In this document: piece after piece, positions 34,184-45,169 of the stretch
Layout: each line of letters starts with the position of its first letter
How positions within the stretch are numbered: position 1 is the first letter of the stretch
Source of the DNA: Strigamia acuminata
Lineage: Eukaryota; Arthropoda; Chilopoda; Geophilomorpha; Linotaeniidae
NCBI GenBank assembly: GCA_949358305.1
Contig: OX442316.1
Location: 12,402,001-12,462,000, forward strand
Direction: 5' to 3'
DNA length: 60,000 nucleotides
Notes under the pieces: generated by a model
The model's database searches: none
The model's input: only the letters and a program-made list of their open reading frames with translations
Told to the model about the DNA's origin: nothing
Program-made: the position numbers and the translations under genes

Positions 34184-34429
34184 TCTTGATTCTTGAGGAC
34201 ACAGAAAATGTGTCGGCAGTATAAAAATTTAGCTTTTCTGAATTATTTATTTTTCTAATACATGAAGGAAATAAATAATATATTAATTTTTACGTATTTC
34301 CCCGAGTATTTCCCCGTCTTGACACTATTATAAAACAATATTTATGAATTTATTGGCATTTAACATTTAACGTGATCAACTGCCAAATGAATTGAGGTTT
34401 AGGGTAGTGTTTTGTTTTTAATTTAACAG

Positions 34430-34595
34430 AATTGCAATTTCCATTTCATGCATTGCCGGGAAGTGTCACTAAACGGGTAGCAAAGAAAAATCACATTGGA
34501 ATTATTGATGTACTCATTATGAGGGAATTGATTAGTTTCTAATAGAATTTCCTTATCCAATACTGTATATTATTTACGTTGAAATGTAATGTTCA
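34430..34595 (-). pseudogene. Methuselah-like GPCR, class II, N-terminal relic
   Basis: The minus strand from an ATG at about 34595 reads Met-Asn-Ile-Thr-Phe-Gln-Arg-Lys and then a stop. The same frame later gives Cys-Tyr-Pro-Phe-Ser and Cys-Met-Lys-Trp-Lys, the ectodomain motifs of the gene at 34778. No TM region follows. This is a truncated, dead copy. Confidence 0.65.
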
Positions 34596-34777
34596 TACTA
34601 GTTTCTTTATCACACATTTTTACACAAATTGTTTCGTGATGGATTGCATAACTTGAATTCAGTCAACTGGAATGTCTGCATAGTGTGATGGATCTAAGTA
34701 CCGGATATTAATTAGACAGTTTTGCATTTATTTCTTTACCGCCTTCAATTAGTACATTTGAAGTTGTAACACTGTAA

Positions 34778-36036
34778 TCAGGATCTAATTTGAGTTAGAT
34801 TATCAAACTCTACAAATCTACAATTGTTTATTAATAATCTTAATTGTCTCAGTCCATTTACAAGAAACAAGAAGAATCCTTGAAGTGCTACTACGCCGTC
34901 AACAAACAACCACGGAGTTTCTATCATTGGCTGGAAAATGAAGGACAAAATAATGAAAAGAAAGATAGATCCCGTGATTATTATCAACTTGACATATATC
35001 CAAAAACTATTTCACAAAGAAAAACATAATTATTAAACAAAAAATATAAAAATAATACAAATAAAACTTACCTTTTCATTTTCGTTTGCGTGGTTTGATT
35101 TGCAATAGCTTTCGTCGCAATTAAACCATTTCTCACGTTGATTAGTGTTAAAATAAAGAAGATAATGTTGATTGCAATGAATAATCCAGTAGCACCCACG
35201 AGGAATACGTAATGAGCAATATTAGATCTCATTCCACCCCGTTGTAAAACTTTATTTGAATAAATTTCACAACAGTGCGTGATTTCCATTACGGAGATGC
35301 AAACTTGTAAAATTATAGGCAATCCCCATGCGTATAAGGATTTGAACAAAAATCCCTTTTTCGATGTCGAAACGCGAACCAACATTTTCTCTGGATGAAA
35401 CTGTTTCCACATATCGAAACTGATGACAGTAAGCCACGTGCACGCTGTAAGCACGGTTAAGTTATCGCAAAAATCAAGAATGGATTTTTCAACATTACTT
35501 CTGCATTCAATGCAACCAATTGATTGGTTTATGATGAGGTAGATGTAGGTTGAACACAAAGCAATCATATGACATATCAAAGGTCTGCTGTCATGGTACA
35601 AATTTGTTGGTTTTGTAAGATTTACCAGGACTGATATCATTAAACTCACTACGGATATGGACCACAGAAATATAAAAATGGAGTCCACCATTAGTATTGG
35701 TGGCGCAGCCTCTGTAGGAACACATAACCATGTAGAATTGTCTTCAGTTGTATTATAATCTCCTAGGTGATATTCCAGTTGAGCTGGTTTGTAGTATAAA
35801 TTCTTGCTGAGGTTTCCGGAATCCAATTCGTAGGGATTAAATTTCCATTTTAGACATTTTTTAAAGCTTTCACTAAATGGATAGCAAAGACGTACAGAAC
35901 TTGTGTTTTGTTGATGGTATTCGTCTGAATTAAACAGAATGTCAGAATACGCGGTAGAAAGAGTGCCGTTTGGGTATATCTCATATTCCTTAGGTTGGAG
36001 AGATATATTCATACCGCAGCACATATTTGCAATCAT
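34778..36036 (-). CDS. Methuselah-like GPCR, class II (397 aa, intact; first gene of the array)
   Basis: Exons are A 35072-36036 and B 34778-35006. The phase 2+1 junction gives Ser-Phe-Trp-Ile-Tyr-Val-Lys-Leu. It starts at an ATG (MIANMCCGMNISL) and is the only copy with two cysteines this early. The ectodomain has Leu-Cys-Tyr-Pro-Phe-Ser, Cys-Leu-Lys-Trp-Lys and Ser-Thr-Trp-Leu-Cys-Val-Pro. TM3 reads WLTVISFDMWKQFHP and TM4 SLYAWGLPII. The TM7 end differs (LVNGLRQLRLL). It is the most divergent copy and stands at the 5' end, so it may be nearest the ancestral gene. Confidence 0.8.
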
Positions 36037-37394
36037 TGCGAATTAACGTAAGTGGTCTAAGGTTTCGAAGGAAAACTCTTCAAAAGAGTTGCTTGTTGTG
36101 ACAATAGCTTATGATGCAATGTAATTGTTGCACTATTTCAAAATTTGAACACTTAATATTTATTCTTCATTGTATACAGATTATGACTTATTAATTCAGT
36201 AATATAATATTAATACCATATTCAAATATAGTAATTATTTGTTGTTTTTTCCAGATCTACTAGTACAACCAGAAAGTATAGACCATGAATTTTCTCTACA
36301 CACGTGTCTGGGAACAGCTTTGGCCTATTGCATTCTGGGAACTGTCCGCAAGATCTTCCTGTTTATAAGGCAATCATTTTTAAGTGGTGGAGTGTAATTG
36401 CATTGGTATAACAATCAAACAGAAAGTAATATAAAAGATTAGCCATCCTCTGTGTAGGAATTCGCTGGCAGTTATTTTAAGTATACCAATGTGGATTTTA
36501 TTCCAGTAACAAGACAGCGTTGACCATCGGTCAAGTACAGGTAGGAAGTGATGCCATACTGTAACGTTCACGCCTCCTGTTTCACATATGACACACCCTC
36601 TGGCAGTCAGGTGTATCGACGGATCCATGACATTGAGACATTGGATCCGGAGGCAACACTTACATTTTAAATAATATAACAGTACAACAATCTGAAACTA
36701 AATCGATGTTTACAAATTGTGGAGACTGGCATTCCCAAAGGAAACTAGTTTAGTTTGTTACTTTGACCACTGCGATCCCAATATGTTGCAATTCTTAGTA
36801 GAAAACTAAGGCTGGTTCACACTAGCAAGCAAAAAGCAAGCAAGCAAAGCAAGTTCAGAACTCTGAACTTGCTCAAATTTTGCTTTGTTGTGCTGTAAGC
36901 AAGCAAGAATGGAGCAAACAGCAAGCACAAGCAAGCAAGCATTCTTACAAGTTAGTGCTTTTGCTTGCTTGTGTGAACCAGGCTTTAGGTTGTTGGAGTT
37001 TTCTACTGTTCTTACTTGAATAAAAATTCTCATTGTTCAAATGTAACGATCCAGCACGCGTGTTTTCTTCGACTTAGTCAGTCAGCTTCAATCCTCAGTA
37101 ACCAGGTTTAAAACAAATCATACAAATATTCGAGTTACAGTAGCAACACAAATGTTGAAAGAATGTTTTAAATGTTATTTTTTTTTAATTCCTATGTCAA
37201 TCGACTGTTAGTTGTTATTATAAAACACATGTGATGATGTGTTTTTACACTTGATTTACGGTATACGTTGTTTACTTGTATAGCTTTACCAACTGAATAA
37301 CATCTACATGCACAATTAATAATATTTTTCTGCTGTTCAAATGTTTATTGTCGTATTTTTAAATTTAATATATCTAGTTGTTTTATTTCTCTGA
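36037..37394. other. Spacer between GPCR array and transporter gene
   Basis: AT-rich with no gene recognised. It includes a MITE-like palindrome at 36805-36988 (listed separately). Short ORFs at 36380-36628 and 36806-37033 have no support; the second lies inside the palindrome. Confidence 0.5.
36805..36988. mobile_element. MITE with GGCTGGTTCACAC ends
   Basis: The left end AAGGCTGGTTCACAC and the right end GTGTGAACCAGGCTTTA are inverted repeats. The inside is rich in AAGCAAGC repeats and its complement, so the element can fold back. Internal AGTTCAGAACTCTGAACT is itself palindromic. It has no coding capacity. Confidence 0.65.
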
Positions 37395-39257
37395 TTAACT
37401 GAGGAGGAGAGTTTTTTCAGTATCAGCAATTGGAGTCGCGTGATATTCAAACAGAAGGTAATATAAAAGATTAAGTATCATCTAAAAAGAAAATTAAACG
37501 AGAACATTGTATTATTACAAAATATTTTGAAAGGCTTACCAAGATTATCTGAAGGCCTAGCAGAACCAGGGTAGCCTCTCTAAAACCAATTTGATCTAAC
37601 ATAATGCCTCCTATTGATGGTCCTATAAAATTTCTAAATTAAAACAACAAAAATTAAAATTGAATGTATTAGAAATGTACCAAAAGTTAATTAATCTATA
37701 GGTACTAACCCTAATTGGAAAAATGCAGCCCAAACACCAGATATCATACCATAGGTTTGATACGACTCTGCAAAACCATTGCGCCTGTAGATAAAAACGT
37801 TTTTATTTTTAAGTAATTTTTATCTAAATTAGAATTACATGGATTGTCTGAGTGCGTCAATATGTGAAGCCAACAATTCAGCTGCTAATCCAAATCCATG
37901 TAAAGTCAAGCCTATTATGACCAATACTAAAGAGCTACAAAATTAAATAAGTAAACAAATTTTAACAAGAAGTGATTGGTTATAACCTGAAAGAGAAACA
38001 GTGTTTACCTATCAAATGGCATAAAAGGTGGCGGCCCAATTAATACATAACTAATGGAAATAAAAAATGCACCGATTGATATTAATATTTTAGGAGGAAC
38101 CTATTGATTAGAACGGATTATTAATCAATTTAACAGGCACAAGCATAATGTATTAGCTCAAACCTTTCCATCACATAACCAACCCCAAAATACAGAGGTA
38201 AGTGCAAAAATTCCTCCACTAATCACAAATACCAATCCAACTTCAATGGCATTTAAATTGAACTAATAAATAAGCATTAGGAATACTATACTGACAATAA
38301 ATATCGGTACTCACTTGTCGCAAATGAGGTTCTAAGGTAGCTGATAAAAACCCAATGCTTAGTGCACCAAAACAAACGCCTGTCATTGATATTGATACGG
38401 ATGGAATGCATAAGGCTTTTAGAATACTTGATTCTGTGGCTTCTGCATTCGCGTCACCTAAATTGTAAAAGAAATATCTCGTGGTTATTGACACTGGCGA
38501 TCTTCACGGTGGATTTTGTCAATATGTTTTATATGTTGTTAGTTTAAACTAATTGTTAGAAGTGATTTAGTAGAGGTTAGTTTTAATCTAAATAATTCCT
38601 TATCTAGTAAAGTTCAAATCCCTTTGTAAAGAAGATGATTGATATGAATATGTTATTATATGTTACCATTGATTAATACTTTACCAGGTTCGTCCCAAAA
38701 CAGAATTGTACTGAAAATAGATACTGCTAGCAAAATACTTCCCATAAAAGCAAACGGTAGTGTGTATCCACCCACCTTGTTCAAAAATTGGAAAATAAAA
38801 GTCATATTTTGGTCACAACCATCAATTTGTGGACTATAATTACTTGGTATAAGACTCCGCCTATTGTAGGACCTACAATAAGACCCAATCCAAACGCAGC
38901 TCGTAAGAAAGCCTATATTTTGGGAAAATATTAATGTGATTGTTAATTTAGAATTTGCTGTCATTACAAATGTTCTTCCTATGTTTGCTGGAAATGTTGC
39001 TGCCATTGTTGAAAAGTTTGCAGTGTGATATGCAGCATCGCCCGTTGCTTCTACAATTCTTACTAAAAAAGCAAATGTGACGAATGAAGTTGTGGAATTA
39101 ATTTTATCTAGAAACCTAAAAACAAATTAAATAGTAAATGTATAAAGAAATTATTCATCAAACTCAAACAGGCAGGATAGCATTGACATCCACGCAATAG
39201 TATTAGTTTGATTACCCAAATAAAATGCAACAACTGGAAGTAATAAAAATCCCTGAG

Positions 39258-39442
39258 TGTGAGATGATATAATGCAGTCAGAACTAGTTAGTGTTTGTTA
39301 CGACACTAGAGCGCAGTGTCTGTTGTTTTGTTTCGTTACTAAGTGGCTACGCATTCTGTCGTCTGCTTGTAATGGTTTACACGCTTTGATTAAATCTGTT
39401 CATTTATCAAAACACGAATGCAAGATCCAAATACATTTCACA
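39258..39442 (+). repeat. 5' LTR of Copia element
   Basis: 185 bp, TG...CA. No consensus TATA box is obvious beyond GATATAATG near the start. No mismatch to the 3' LTR was found by eye. Confidence 0.95.
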
Positions 39443-39444
39443 AG

Positions 39445-39455
39445 TGGTAGCAGAG
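39445..39455 (+). other. Primer binding site
   Basis: TGGTAGCAGAG lies two bases after the LTR. It is complementary to CTCTGCTACCA, the 3' end of animal initiator tRNA-Met with its CCA tail, which points to reverse transcription primed by that tRNA. Confidence 0.85.
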
Positions 39456-39654
39456 TACGGTTGATTTGTAGCATTTGTGGGCGAGTTTTGAGTGAAAATT
39501 AATCGATGGCGAGCGCAGACAGAAGAGTGTAAAGCGCGTGACCGTGAGTACGATCGTTTTTTTTTTCGTTTTCTGAGTTCGATAATTGGCTCAAACCTGT
39601 TCTTTCCTTGCCGAGCGTGCCAACTGGACGTTGATAAGTCGATAAAACGACAAG

Positions 39655-42600
39655 ATGGCGGAGGAACCGAAAGGGGCGAATGCCAACCGAATACCATTGC
39701 TGGATGAAACGAATTACGTGATATGGAGTACGTTGATGGAGGCAGTGCTGGATTCCAAAGGTCTGTGGGAGCCGGTCATCAGGAAGGATGAACCGAATGC
39801 ACAACCTGCGGCGGCGTGGCAGAAATGGAAGAGACATAATGCCACTGCACTGAGCCTCATCATGACGACGCTGTCACCTGACCAGGTGGGACTACACGTT
39901 GGTACAAAGAAAGCCAAGGTGTTATGGAACGACCTGGCATTGCACCACGGAGGAAACGTGCAGCACAGACAGGTGGACATAGGTCACGAGCTAACCAGCG
40001 CCAAAATGGGCCGGAATGAGCTGGTGGGAGAGTACATCAACAGAATCGTCGCCATAAGCAAGAGGTCAGCGGCGGCGGGGCGACCGATAGCCGAGAGTGA
40101 GGTGATGTACTATTTGGTACACGGACTGACCAACAAATATTCGAGCATCGCTGAGACTTTTCAAGCGCAAAGAGACATGCGACTAGTCGACTTGAGACGC
40201 ACACTGGAGGTGCGAGAGCGATGGGCGACGGATAAAGCAAAAGACGGACCCGTATTTAATGAAGAGGAAGCGTACAAGGCACGTGCGCGCGGTGGCAAAC
40301 GCGACAAGATCGTTAAATGCTACGAGTGTGGAAAAATGGGCCACTTTGCCAGGGATTGCCGAAGTAAACGTACGGGAGATGCTACTTCGAGCGCCAGTAA
40401 CACCAAGGGAAACGGTGGATGTTACAACTGCGGAAAGCCGGGGCACTTCGCACGCAATTGCAAGAATAAAGCGACGGGTGGACATGACGCTCAACGGGGA
40501 CGCAATACGGCGAATTACGCCAAACAGGAGGAGCGAAAAGAGGAACAAGGGGAACTTTTTTACGCACGAACGGATAGGACCTACGCTTTTCATACAAAGC
40601 ATTCGACCAATTCGCTGGGGCCACAGGAATGGTTGTTGGACTCTGGCGCGACTGTTCACATGACATCGCATCGGGAATTTCTGACAAACTTCGAGCACGA
40701 GGAAGGAGTAGTGCACCTTGCCGAGGACCAAGTGTCGAGCAAGTCGACAGGAAAGGGCATGGTCACACTTTGGAGTAAATTGCCGACGGGGAACGTGAAG
40801 TTGGAAATGGGAAATGTTGTACATGTGCCAAAGTTGCGGGAAAATTTGATTTCTGTATACGAATTAGCGCAACGAGGATTCAAAGTGATTTTTGATGACA
40901 CACGGGCAATTGTGACGAACAAGCAAAACATGATTCTGGCCACGGCACAGAAAAGAGACCGGATGTACGTTTTGGATGCGATAACGTGCGTGCACAGCGA
41001 GGAAGTCGACGCATATGTTGTCAAAGAAGCACCGACGTCTCACAATCAAACCAATGACGAGCCAAAAAGACTAGAAAGAGTTTTATGGCACAGACGTTTG
41101 GGACACGCAAGCAACCAAAAGCTTGAGCAGGTACGAGACGGAAAACTCGTTTTGGGGGTGAATTTTGGGCCAGAAAAATTACCGCCATGCAGGGCATGCG
41201 TTGAGGGGCGGCAACCCAGAAAGGCGTTTAAGCGCATAACGGGACCGACAACAAAACGCCCTTTGGAGCTATGGCACGTAGATTTATGTGGGCCATTAGC
41301 ATGGGGATATGATGGCAGTTATTACGCTTTGGTGATTGTCGATGATTTCACCAAATACGTGTATTTTTCTGCAATTCGGGAGAAAAGTGATGCTTTTGAA
41401 GAGATTGAAAAGCACAGAGCTAGAGAGGAAAGGTCGACAGGACTAAAATTGCAAAGAATAAGAACGGATAATGGCGGAGAATTCGTCAATGAACGATCGA
41501 AAGAGATTTATCTTAAATGTGGAATTAAGCACGAGAAGACAGTGCCATTCTCACCGAAGAGCAACGGAGTCGTCGAAAGATATAATCGGACCATTGTTGA
41601 AAAGACAAGAACAATGCTCAAGTGGTCACTTTTACCAGACGGTTTTTGGCCGGAAGCGATGGCGACAGCCGTGTATATAATCAACCGAATTCCGACTTCT
41701 GCCAATCCGAAGACGACGCCATATGAGGCGAGATATAACAGGAAGCCATCCGGGATGCACTTACGCGTTTTTGGATGTGCAGCGTACAGGCACATACCCA
41801 AACATATGCGAAAGAAATTGGACCCAGTCTCCAAACCGGGTATTATGGTTGGTTACTCCATGTGTCGGCGGGCTTACCGAATTTTTGACGAAAATGAAAA
41901 CCGAATAATCGAAACTCGAGACGTGTATTTTATTGAAGATGCTAGGACCGCCCAAATACAGAAAGAATCGAAAAAACTGATGACTGAAGACAGCGCGGAC
42001 AATCAAGTCGTTTTTCCGATTTTAAGTGGGGGGAAGAATGATAATGAGGATCATGAGCAATCAAGTGATGATGACGACAACGAGGAACAAGAAGAAGAAA
42101 CCGAAGTGTGGGAAACCGCCGATGAGGACGAGGACTCACCTGATGAGATTGAAAACGCGCACGAAGACGCGCACGACGAAATTGACGATGAAACTGAGAG
42201 TGATGCTGAAGATGAAGATGAACCGGAAGTTGCGGAAGCGCCGAGGCAACCAGTTGTGGTGCCACCCGCACCGCCGGTCGTTCTACGCGAGCGTGGACCG
42301 GGCAGGCCTACCAGACAGGAAGCGGCCGTGAAGGAACAGCAACGCATCGAAAGGAACGAGCGACGTGAACAGGAGTTGCAACACCGAGGAGTCAGGAGAT
42401 CGGAGAGAATAAGACGACGAGATGCAGCGTATATATCGCGCAGATCGGAGAGGGGAAGACGTTGGAATGCGACATGTGTGGCGCGCATGAAACGGAAGGC
42501 GCGACTAATCACTCCAACTTCCTACCAAGAGGCAATCTCATGTCCAGATGCCAAGATGTGGCGAGCAGCGATGGATAAGGAAATGCAGTCCATGCGCATG

Positions 42601-44049
42601 CATCGAGTATGGCATTTAGAGAAACCGACTGAAGACAAGAAGCCGATTAAATGCAAGTGGATTTATAAAATCAAGCTGAATTTAGATGGGAGTGTGAGCA
42701 AATACAAGGCTCGTTTAGTCGCTGTGGGTTATTCGCAGAAACCGGGCGAAGATTACGATCGGACATTTGCTCCAGTCATGAAACTAGAGTCTCTACGCCT
42801 GTTATTGGCAATAGCAGCCAAAAAACGACTACGGCTCAGACAGTACGACGTTGAAACCGCCTATTTATATGGACTCCTGGATAAAGTAATCCATATGACT
42901 CAACCTGAGGGATATGAAGAAGAGGGAGCCGAGGATTATGTATGCGTGCTGGATAAGAGTCTCTACGGACTTAAGCAATCCGGACGATGTTGGAATAAGG
43001 AACTGGACGAGAAACTCAAGAAGATGGGACTAGTACAGCTCAAGGGAGATCCGTGCATATACATGTGGATCAAGGACAAACAGTATTTTGCATTGGGCGT
43101 CTTTGTGGATGACATTATCGCAATAGGATCGACGGATCAATTAATAGAGGCTAAAATGGCACAGCTCAGCAAATACTTCAAACTAGACGACATGGGTGAG
43201 CCAAATCACATCCTGGGCATGCGGATAACGATTGGCAAACATGGCATTAGACTCACACAAGAGGAGTATGCCAACAAGATACTTAAGCGGCATGAGATGA
43301 TTGGCTGCAAAGGAAAGAAATCTCCTATGGCAACTGACCAAGATTTGGACAACCATAGCAAATCACCGTCAGTAGACCCGAAGCAGTACCAGGAGATGCT
43401 CGGGAGTGTGATGTACCTGATGTTAGGCACAAGGCCAGACTTGGCATACGCTGTCAGCAAGCTGGGCACCTACAGCAGTAATCCAAAAGAGATACACCTG
43501 ACGGCGCTGAGGAGAGTCTTAAAGTACATCAGCGGAACTACTCGCTACGGAGTATTTTACGACAGAGTCAGGAAACCCTTGGAATTGTTCACCGACGCTA
43601 GCTGGAGCGTGGGAAAAGACGCTAAGTCACACAGCGGGTACTTGACCCTGTATGGGGGATCAATCATCAGCTGGAAAGCGAAAAAACAAAGATTGGTGAC
43701 GATGTCGAGTTGTGAAGCCGAGGTGGTGGCACTTAGCGAGGGCGTACGGGAATTGAAGTGGCTGCGGGGTCTGATAGCCGAATTACAGATGGAGACAACT
43801 CAGTACGGTCTCGACGTGTTCTGTGATAACAGATCGACCATTCTCATTTCCGAGGAGACCGGACAGCATGATCGGACCAAGCATATATTGAGGAAATATA
43901 TGTTCGCGAGGGACGAAGTGGAGCTGAACAACATAAAGTTGAACTTCGTGCCAAGTGAGCAAATGCTCGCAGACCCGCTTACCAAGCCTCTCTCGGGAAA
44001 CAAGATCGATGACTTTGTCAACCTGCTGAACATGAGAAAGAAAGCTTGA
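39655..44049 (+). CDS. Copia gag-pol polyprotein (1464 aa)
   Basis: It is a single ORF. The domains in order are: Gag N-terminal region (about 15-210); two CCHC zinc knuckles (about 222-235 and 256-269); aspartic protease with Asp-Ser-Gly-Ala (about 329); GAG pre-integrase region with His-x-x-x-Leu-Gly-His (about 478) and paired Cys (about 510); integrase core with Asp (about 543), Asp-Asn-Gly-Gly-Glu-Phe (about 605) and the catalytic Glu 35 residues later; an acidic linker (about 800-880) and a basic stretch; RVT_2 reverse transcriptase (about 1000-1240) with VDDIIAIG; RNase H with Thr-Asp-Ala-Ser (about 1311), Cys-Glu-Ala-Glu and Asp-Asn-Arg-Ser. The integrase-before-RT order defines Copia. 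All key residues seen are intact. Confidence 0.95.
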   Translation: MAEEPKGANANRIPLLDETNYVIWSTLMEAVLDSKGLWEPVIRKDEPNAQPAAAWQKWKRHNATALSLIMTTLSPDQVGLHVGTKKAKVLWNDLALHHGGNVQHRQVDIGHELTSAKMGRNELVGEYINRIVAISKRSAAAGRPIAESEVMYYLVHGLTNKYSSIAETFQAQRDMRLVDLRRTLEVRERWATDKAKDGPVFNEEEAYKARARGGKRDKIVKCYECGKMGHFARDCRSKRTGDATSSASNTKGNGGCYNCGKPGHFARNCKNKATGGHDAQRGRNTANYAKQEERKEEQGELFYARTDRTYAFHTKHSTNSLGPQEWLLDSGATVHMTSHREFLTNFEHEEGVVHLAEDQVSSKSTGKGMVTLWSKLPTGNVKLEMGNVVHVPKLRENLISVYELAQRGFKVIFDDTRAIVTNKQNMILATAQKRDRMYVLDAITCVHSEEVDAYVVKEAPTSHNQTNDEPKRLERVLWHRRLGHASNQKLEQVRDGKLVLGVNFGPEKLPPCRACVEGRQPRKAFKRITGPTTKRPLELWHVDLCGPLAWGYDGSYYALVIVDDFTKYVYFSAIREKSDAFEEIEKHRAREERSTGLKLQRIRTDNGGEFVNERSKEIYLKCGIKHEKTVPFSPKSNGVVERYNRTIVEKTRTMLKWSLLPDGFWPEAMATAVYIINRIPTSANPKTTPYEARYNRKPSGMHLRVFGCAAYRHIPKHMRKKLDPVSKPGIMVGYSMCRRAYRIFDENENRIIETRDVYFIEDARTAQIQKESKKLMTEDSADNQVVFPILSGGKNDNEDHEQSSDDDDNEEQEEETEVWETADEDEDSPDEIENAHEDAHDEIDDETESDAEDEDEPEVAEAPRQPVVVPPAPPVVLRERGPGRPTRQEAAVKEQQRIERNERREQELQHRGVRRSERIRRRDAAYISRRSERGRRWNATCVARMKRKARLITPTSYQEAISCPDAKMWRAAMDKEMQSMRMHRVWHLEKPTEDKKPIKCKWIYKIKLNLDGSVSKYKARLVAVGYSQKPGEDYDRTFAPVMKLESLRLLLAIAAKKRLRLRQYDVETAYLYGLLDKVIHMTQPEGYEEEGAEDYVCVLDKSLYGLKQSGRCWNKELDEKLKKMGLVQLKGDPCIYMWIKDKQYFALGVFVDDIIAIGSTDQLIEAKMAQLSKYFKLDDMGEPNHILGMRITIGKHGIRLTQEEYANKILKRHEMIGCKGKKSPMATDQDLDNHSKSPSVDPKQYQEMLGSVMYLMLGTRPDLAYAVSKLGTYSSNPKEIHLTALRRVLKYISGTTRYGVFYDRVRKPLELFTDASWSVGKDAKSHSGYLTLYGGSIISWKAKKQRLVTMSSCEAEVVALSEGVRELKWLRGLIAELQMETTQYGLDVFCDNRSTILISEETGQHDRTKHILRKYMFARDEVELNNIKLNFVPSEQMLADPLTKPLSGNKIDDFVNLLNMRKKA

Positions 44050-44124
44050 AAGAAGAAGAGAATTTTGCAATTTTGTGACACGATAATGTTTATTACCAAT
44101 TGTGAAATTAGTTCTGACGGATTA

Positions 44125-44136
44125 TAAAGGGGGATT
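44125..44136 (+). other. Polypurine tract of Copia element
   Basis: The purine-rich AAAGGGGGA stands just before the 3' LTR, at the usual place for plus-strand DNA priming. Confidence 0.75.
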
Positions 44137-44321
44137 TGTGAGATGATATAATGCAGTCAGAACTAGTTAGTGTTTGTTACGACACTAGAGCGCAGTGTCT
44201 GTTGTTTTGTTTCGTTACTAAGTGGCTACGCATTCTGTCGTCTGCTTGTAATGGTTTACACGCTTTGATTAAATCTGTTCATTTATCAAAACACGAATGC
44301 AAGATCCAAATACATTTCACA
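44137..44321 (+). repeat. 3' LTR of Copia element
   Basis: 185 bp and identical by eye to 39258-39442. It is followed by the CTGAG target duplication and then by SLC18B1-like coding sequence. Confidence 0.95.
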
Positions 44322-45169
44322 CTGAGTTCATCATAAATCGAGGTCCAATTTTCCCAATCTAACAATAAAAAAATTTAAAAGGAATGAGAGAGAATTCAGC
44401 ATTGTCACTCGCACTATGGTTACAAGGAAGAAATTTTTATAGTATTAATAAACGAGGTATTTTTTATGCTTGTAATCATAGTGACAGTGAGTTTGTTTGT
44501 ATGAACATAATTAAAGAAATAATTACATATTTTCCAAGGAACGGTGCTAAGAGGAATACGGTTAGAGAAAAAGCACTGAAAACAAATCCATAGACTGTGG
44601 GTGTAACACCCTTCTTTTCAGCCTAGAATTTTTACGTAGAAATTTTTCAAAATACTAATAAATCTTAGTCAGTTGAAGAAAAATATGTACAGTAAATGTT
44701 TACACATATGACCAGCTACATGTTTCATGTGTATTACCTACAGTACATTTCTTTCTACAAAATTTATAAGAAAAAGTGCAAAAACCTCAGCAGGGAAAAA
44801 CGGAGCTTGCAAAGAAACACACACTGCACAGCCAAAATTTCCTAGCATACTCGTTGCAAGAATTACCCACTGCTTTTTTAACCCTTTGGTCTGAAAGAAA
44901 TGAAATGAACGATTTATAAAGAAAATAAGTTGATTGAAATGATATAAACAGACGTTTTTGTTACCCTCTTCGTGGTCTTCTATCACAACACTTTCTACAC
45001 CACAGCATTCATGATGGTTATCAACCGTTTCTTTTTGGCATAAAGAGCAGGAATTATTATTTGATGATGAAATTCTGCCCACTGAATGCGACATTACACC
45101 CATTGCTGCATACAAACTGTCAAATGACGACTCGGGGTAGTATTGATATTCATTTTTGCTGGCATCCAT

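Larger units (their letters stand above)
39258..44321 (+). mobile_element. Complete Ty1/copia LTR retrotransposon
   Basis: The 185-bp LTRs are 39258-39442 and 44137-44321, with no difference seen. They begin TGTGAG and end TTCACA. The 5-bp duplication CTGAG is at 39253-39257 and 44322-44326. The 5064-bp element has a primer site, a polypurine tract and one uninterrupted gag-pol ORF. Its GC content is clearly above that of the surrounding host DNA. It is inserted antisense to the SLC18B1-like gene, in coding exon 4. Identical LTRs mean a recent insertion and possibly an active family. Confidence 0.95.
37395..45169 (-). pseudogene. SLC18B1: SLC18B1-like MFS transporter gene, coding exon 4 split by Copia
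   Basis: There are fourteen exons on the minus strand: 44965-45169, 44786-44883, 44527-44622, exon 4 (44322-44358 plus 39216-39252), 38968-39115, 38844-38912, 38685-38775, 38315-38457, 38164-38262, 38009-38100, 37839-37934, 37710-37784, 37540-37633 and 37395-37481. All introns are GT-AG. With one copy of the target duplication removed, the lengths total 1467 bp, 489 codons including stop, with no frame conflict. SLC18B1-type signs are PFFPAE-AEKKG after TM1, the GKIGPRFM loop, GLGLIVGPTIGG and NFIGPSIGG. The family transports polyamines across vesicle membranes and has about 450-490 residues. The exon 1/2 junction is the least certain. Outside exon 4 nothing is damaged, so the gene was probably functional until the insertion. 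Confidence 0.85.

Noticed and set aside
40183-40824. 213-codon minus-strand ORF (and others at 42051-42512)
   Set aside because: They are antisense to the Copia gag-pol frame and show no domain; they arise from codon bias of the real ORF.
39253-44326. Copia as an intronic insertion in the SLC18B1-like gene
   Set aside because: Sequence on both sides of the duplication is coding and joins in frame, so the site is in an exon.
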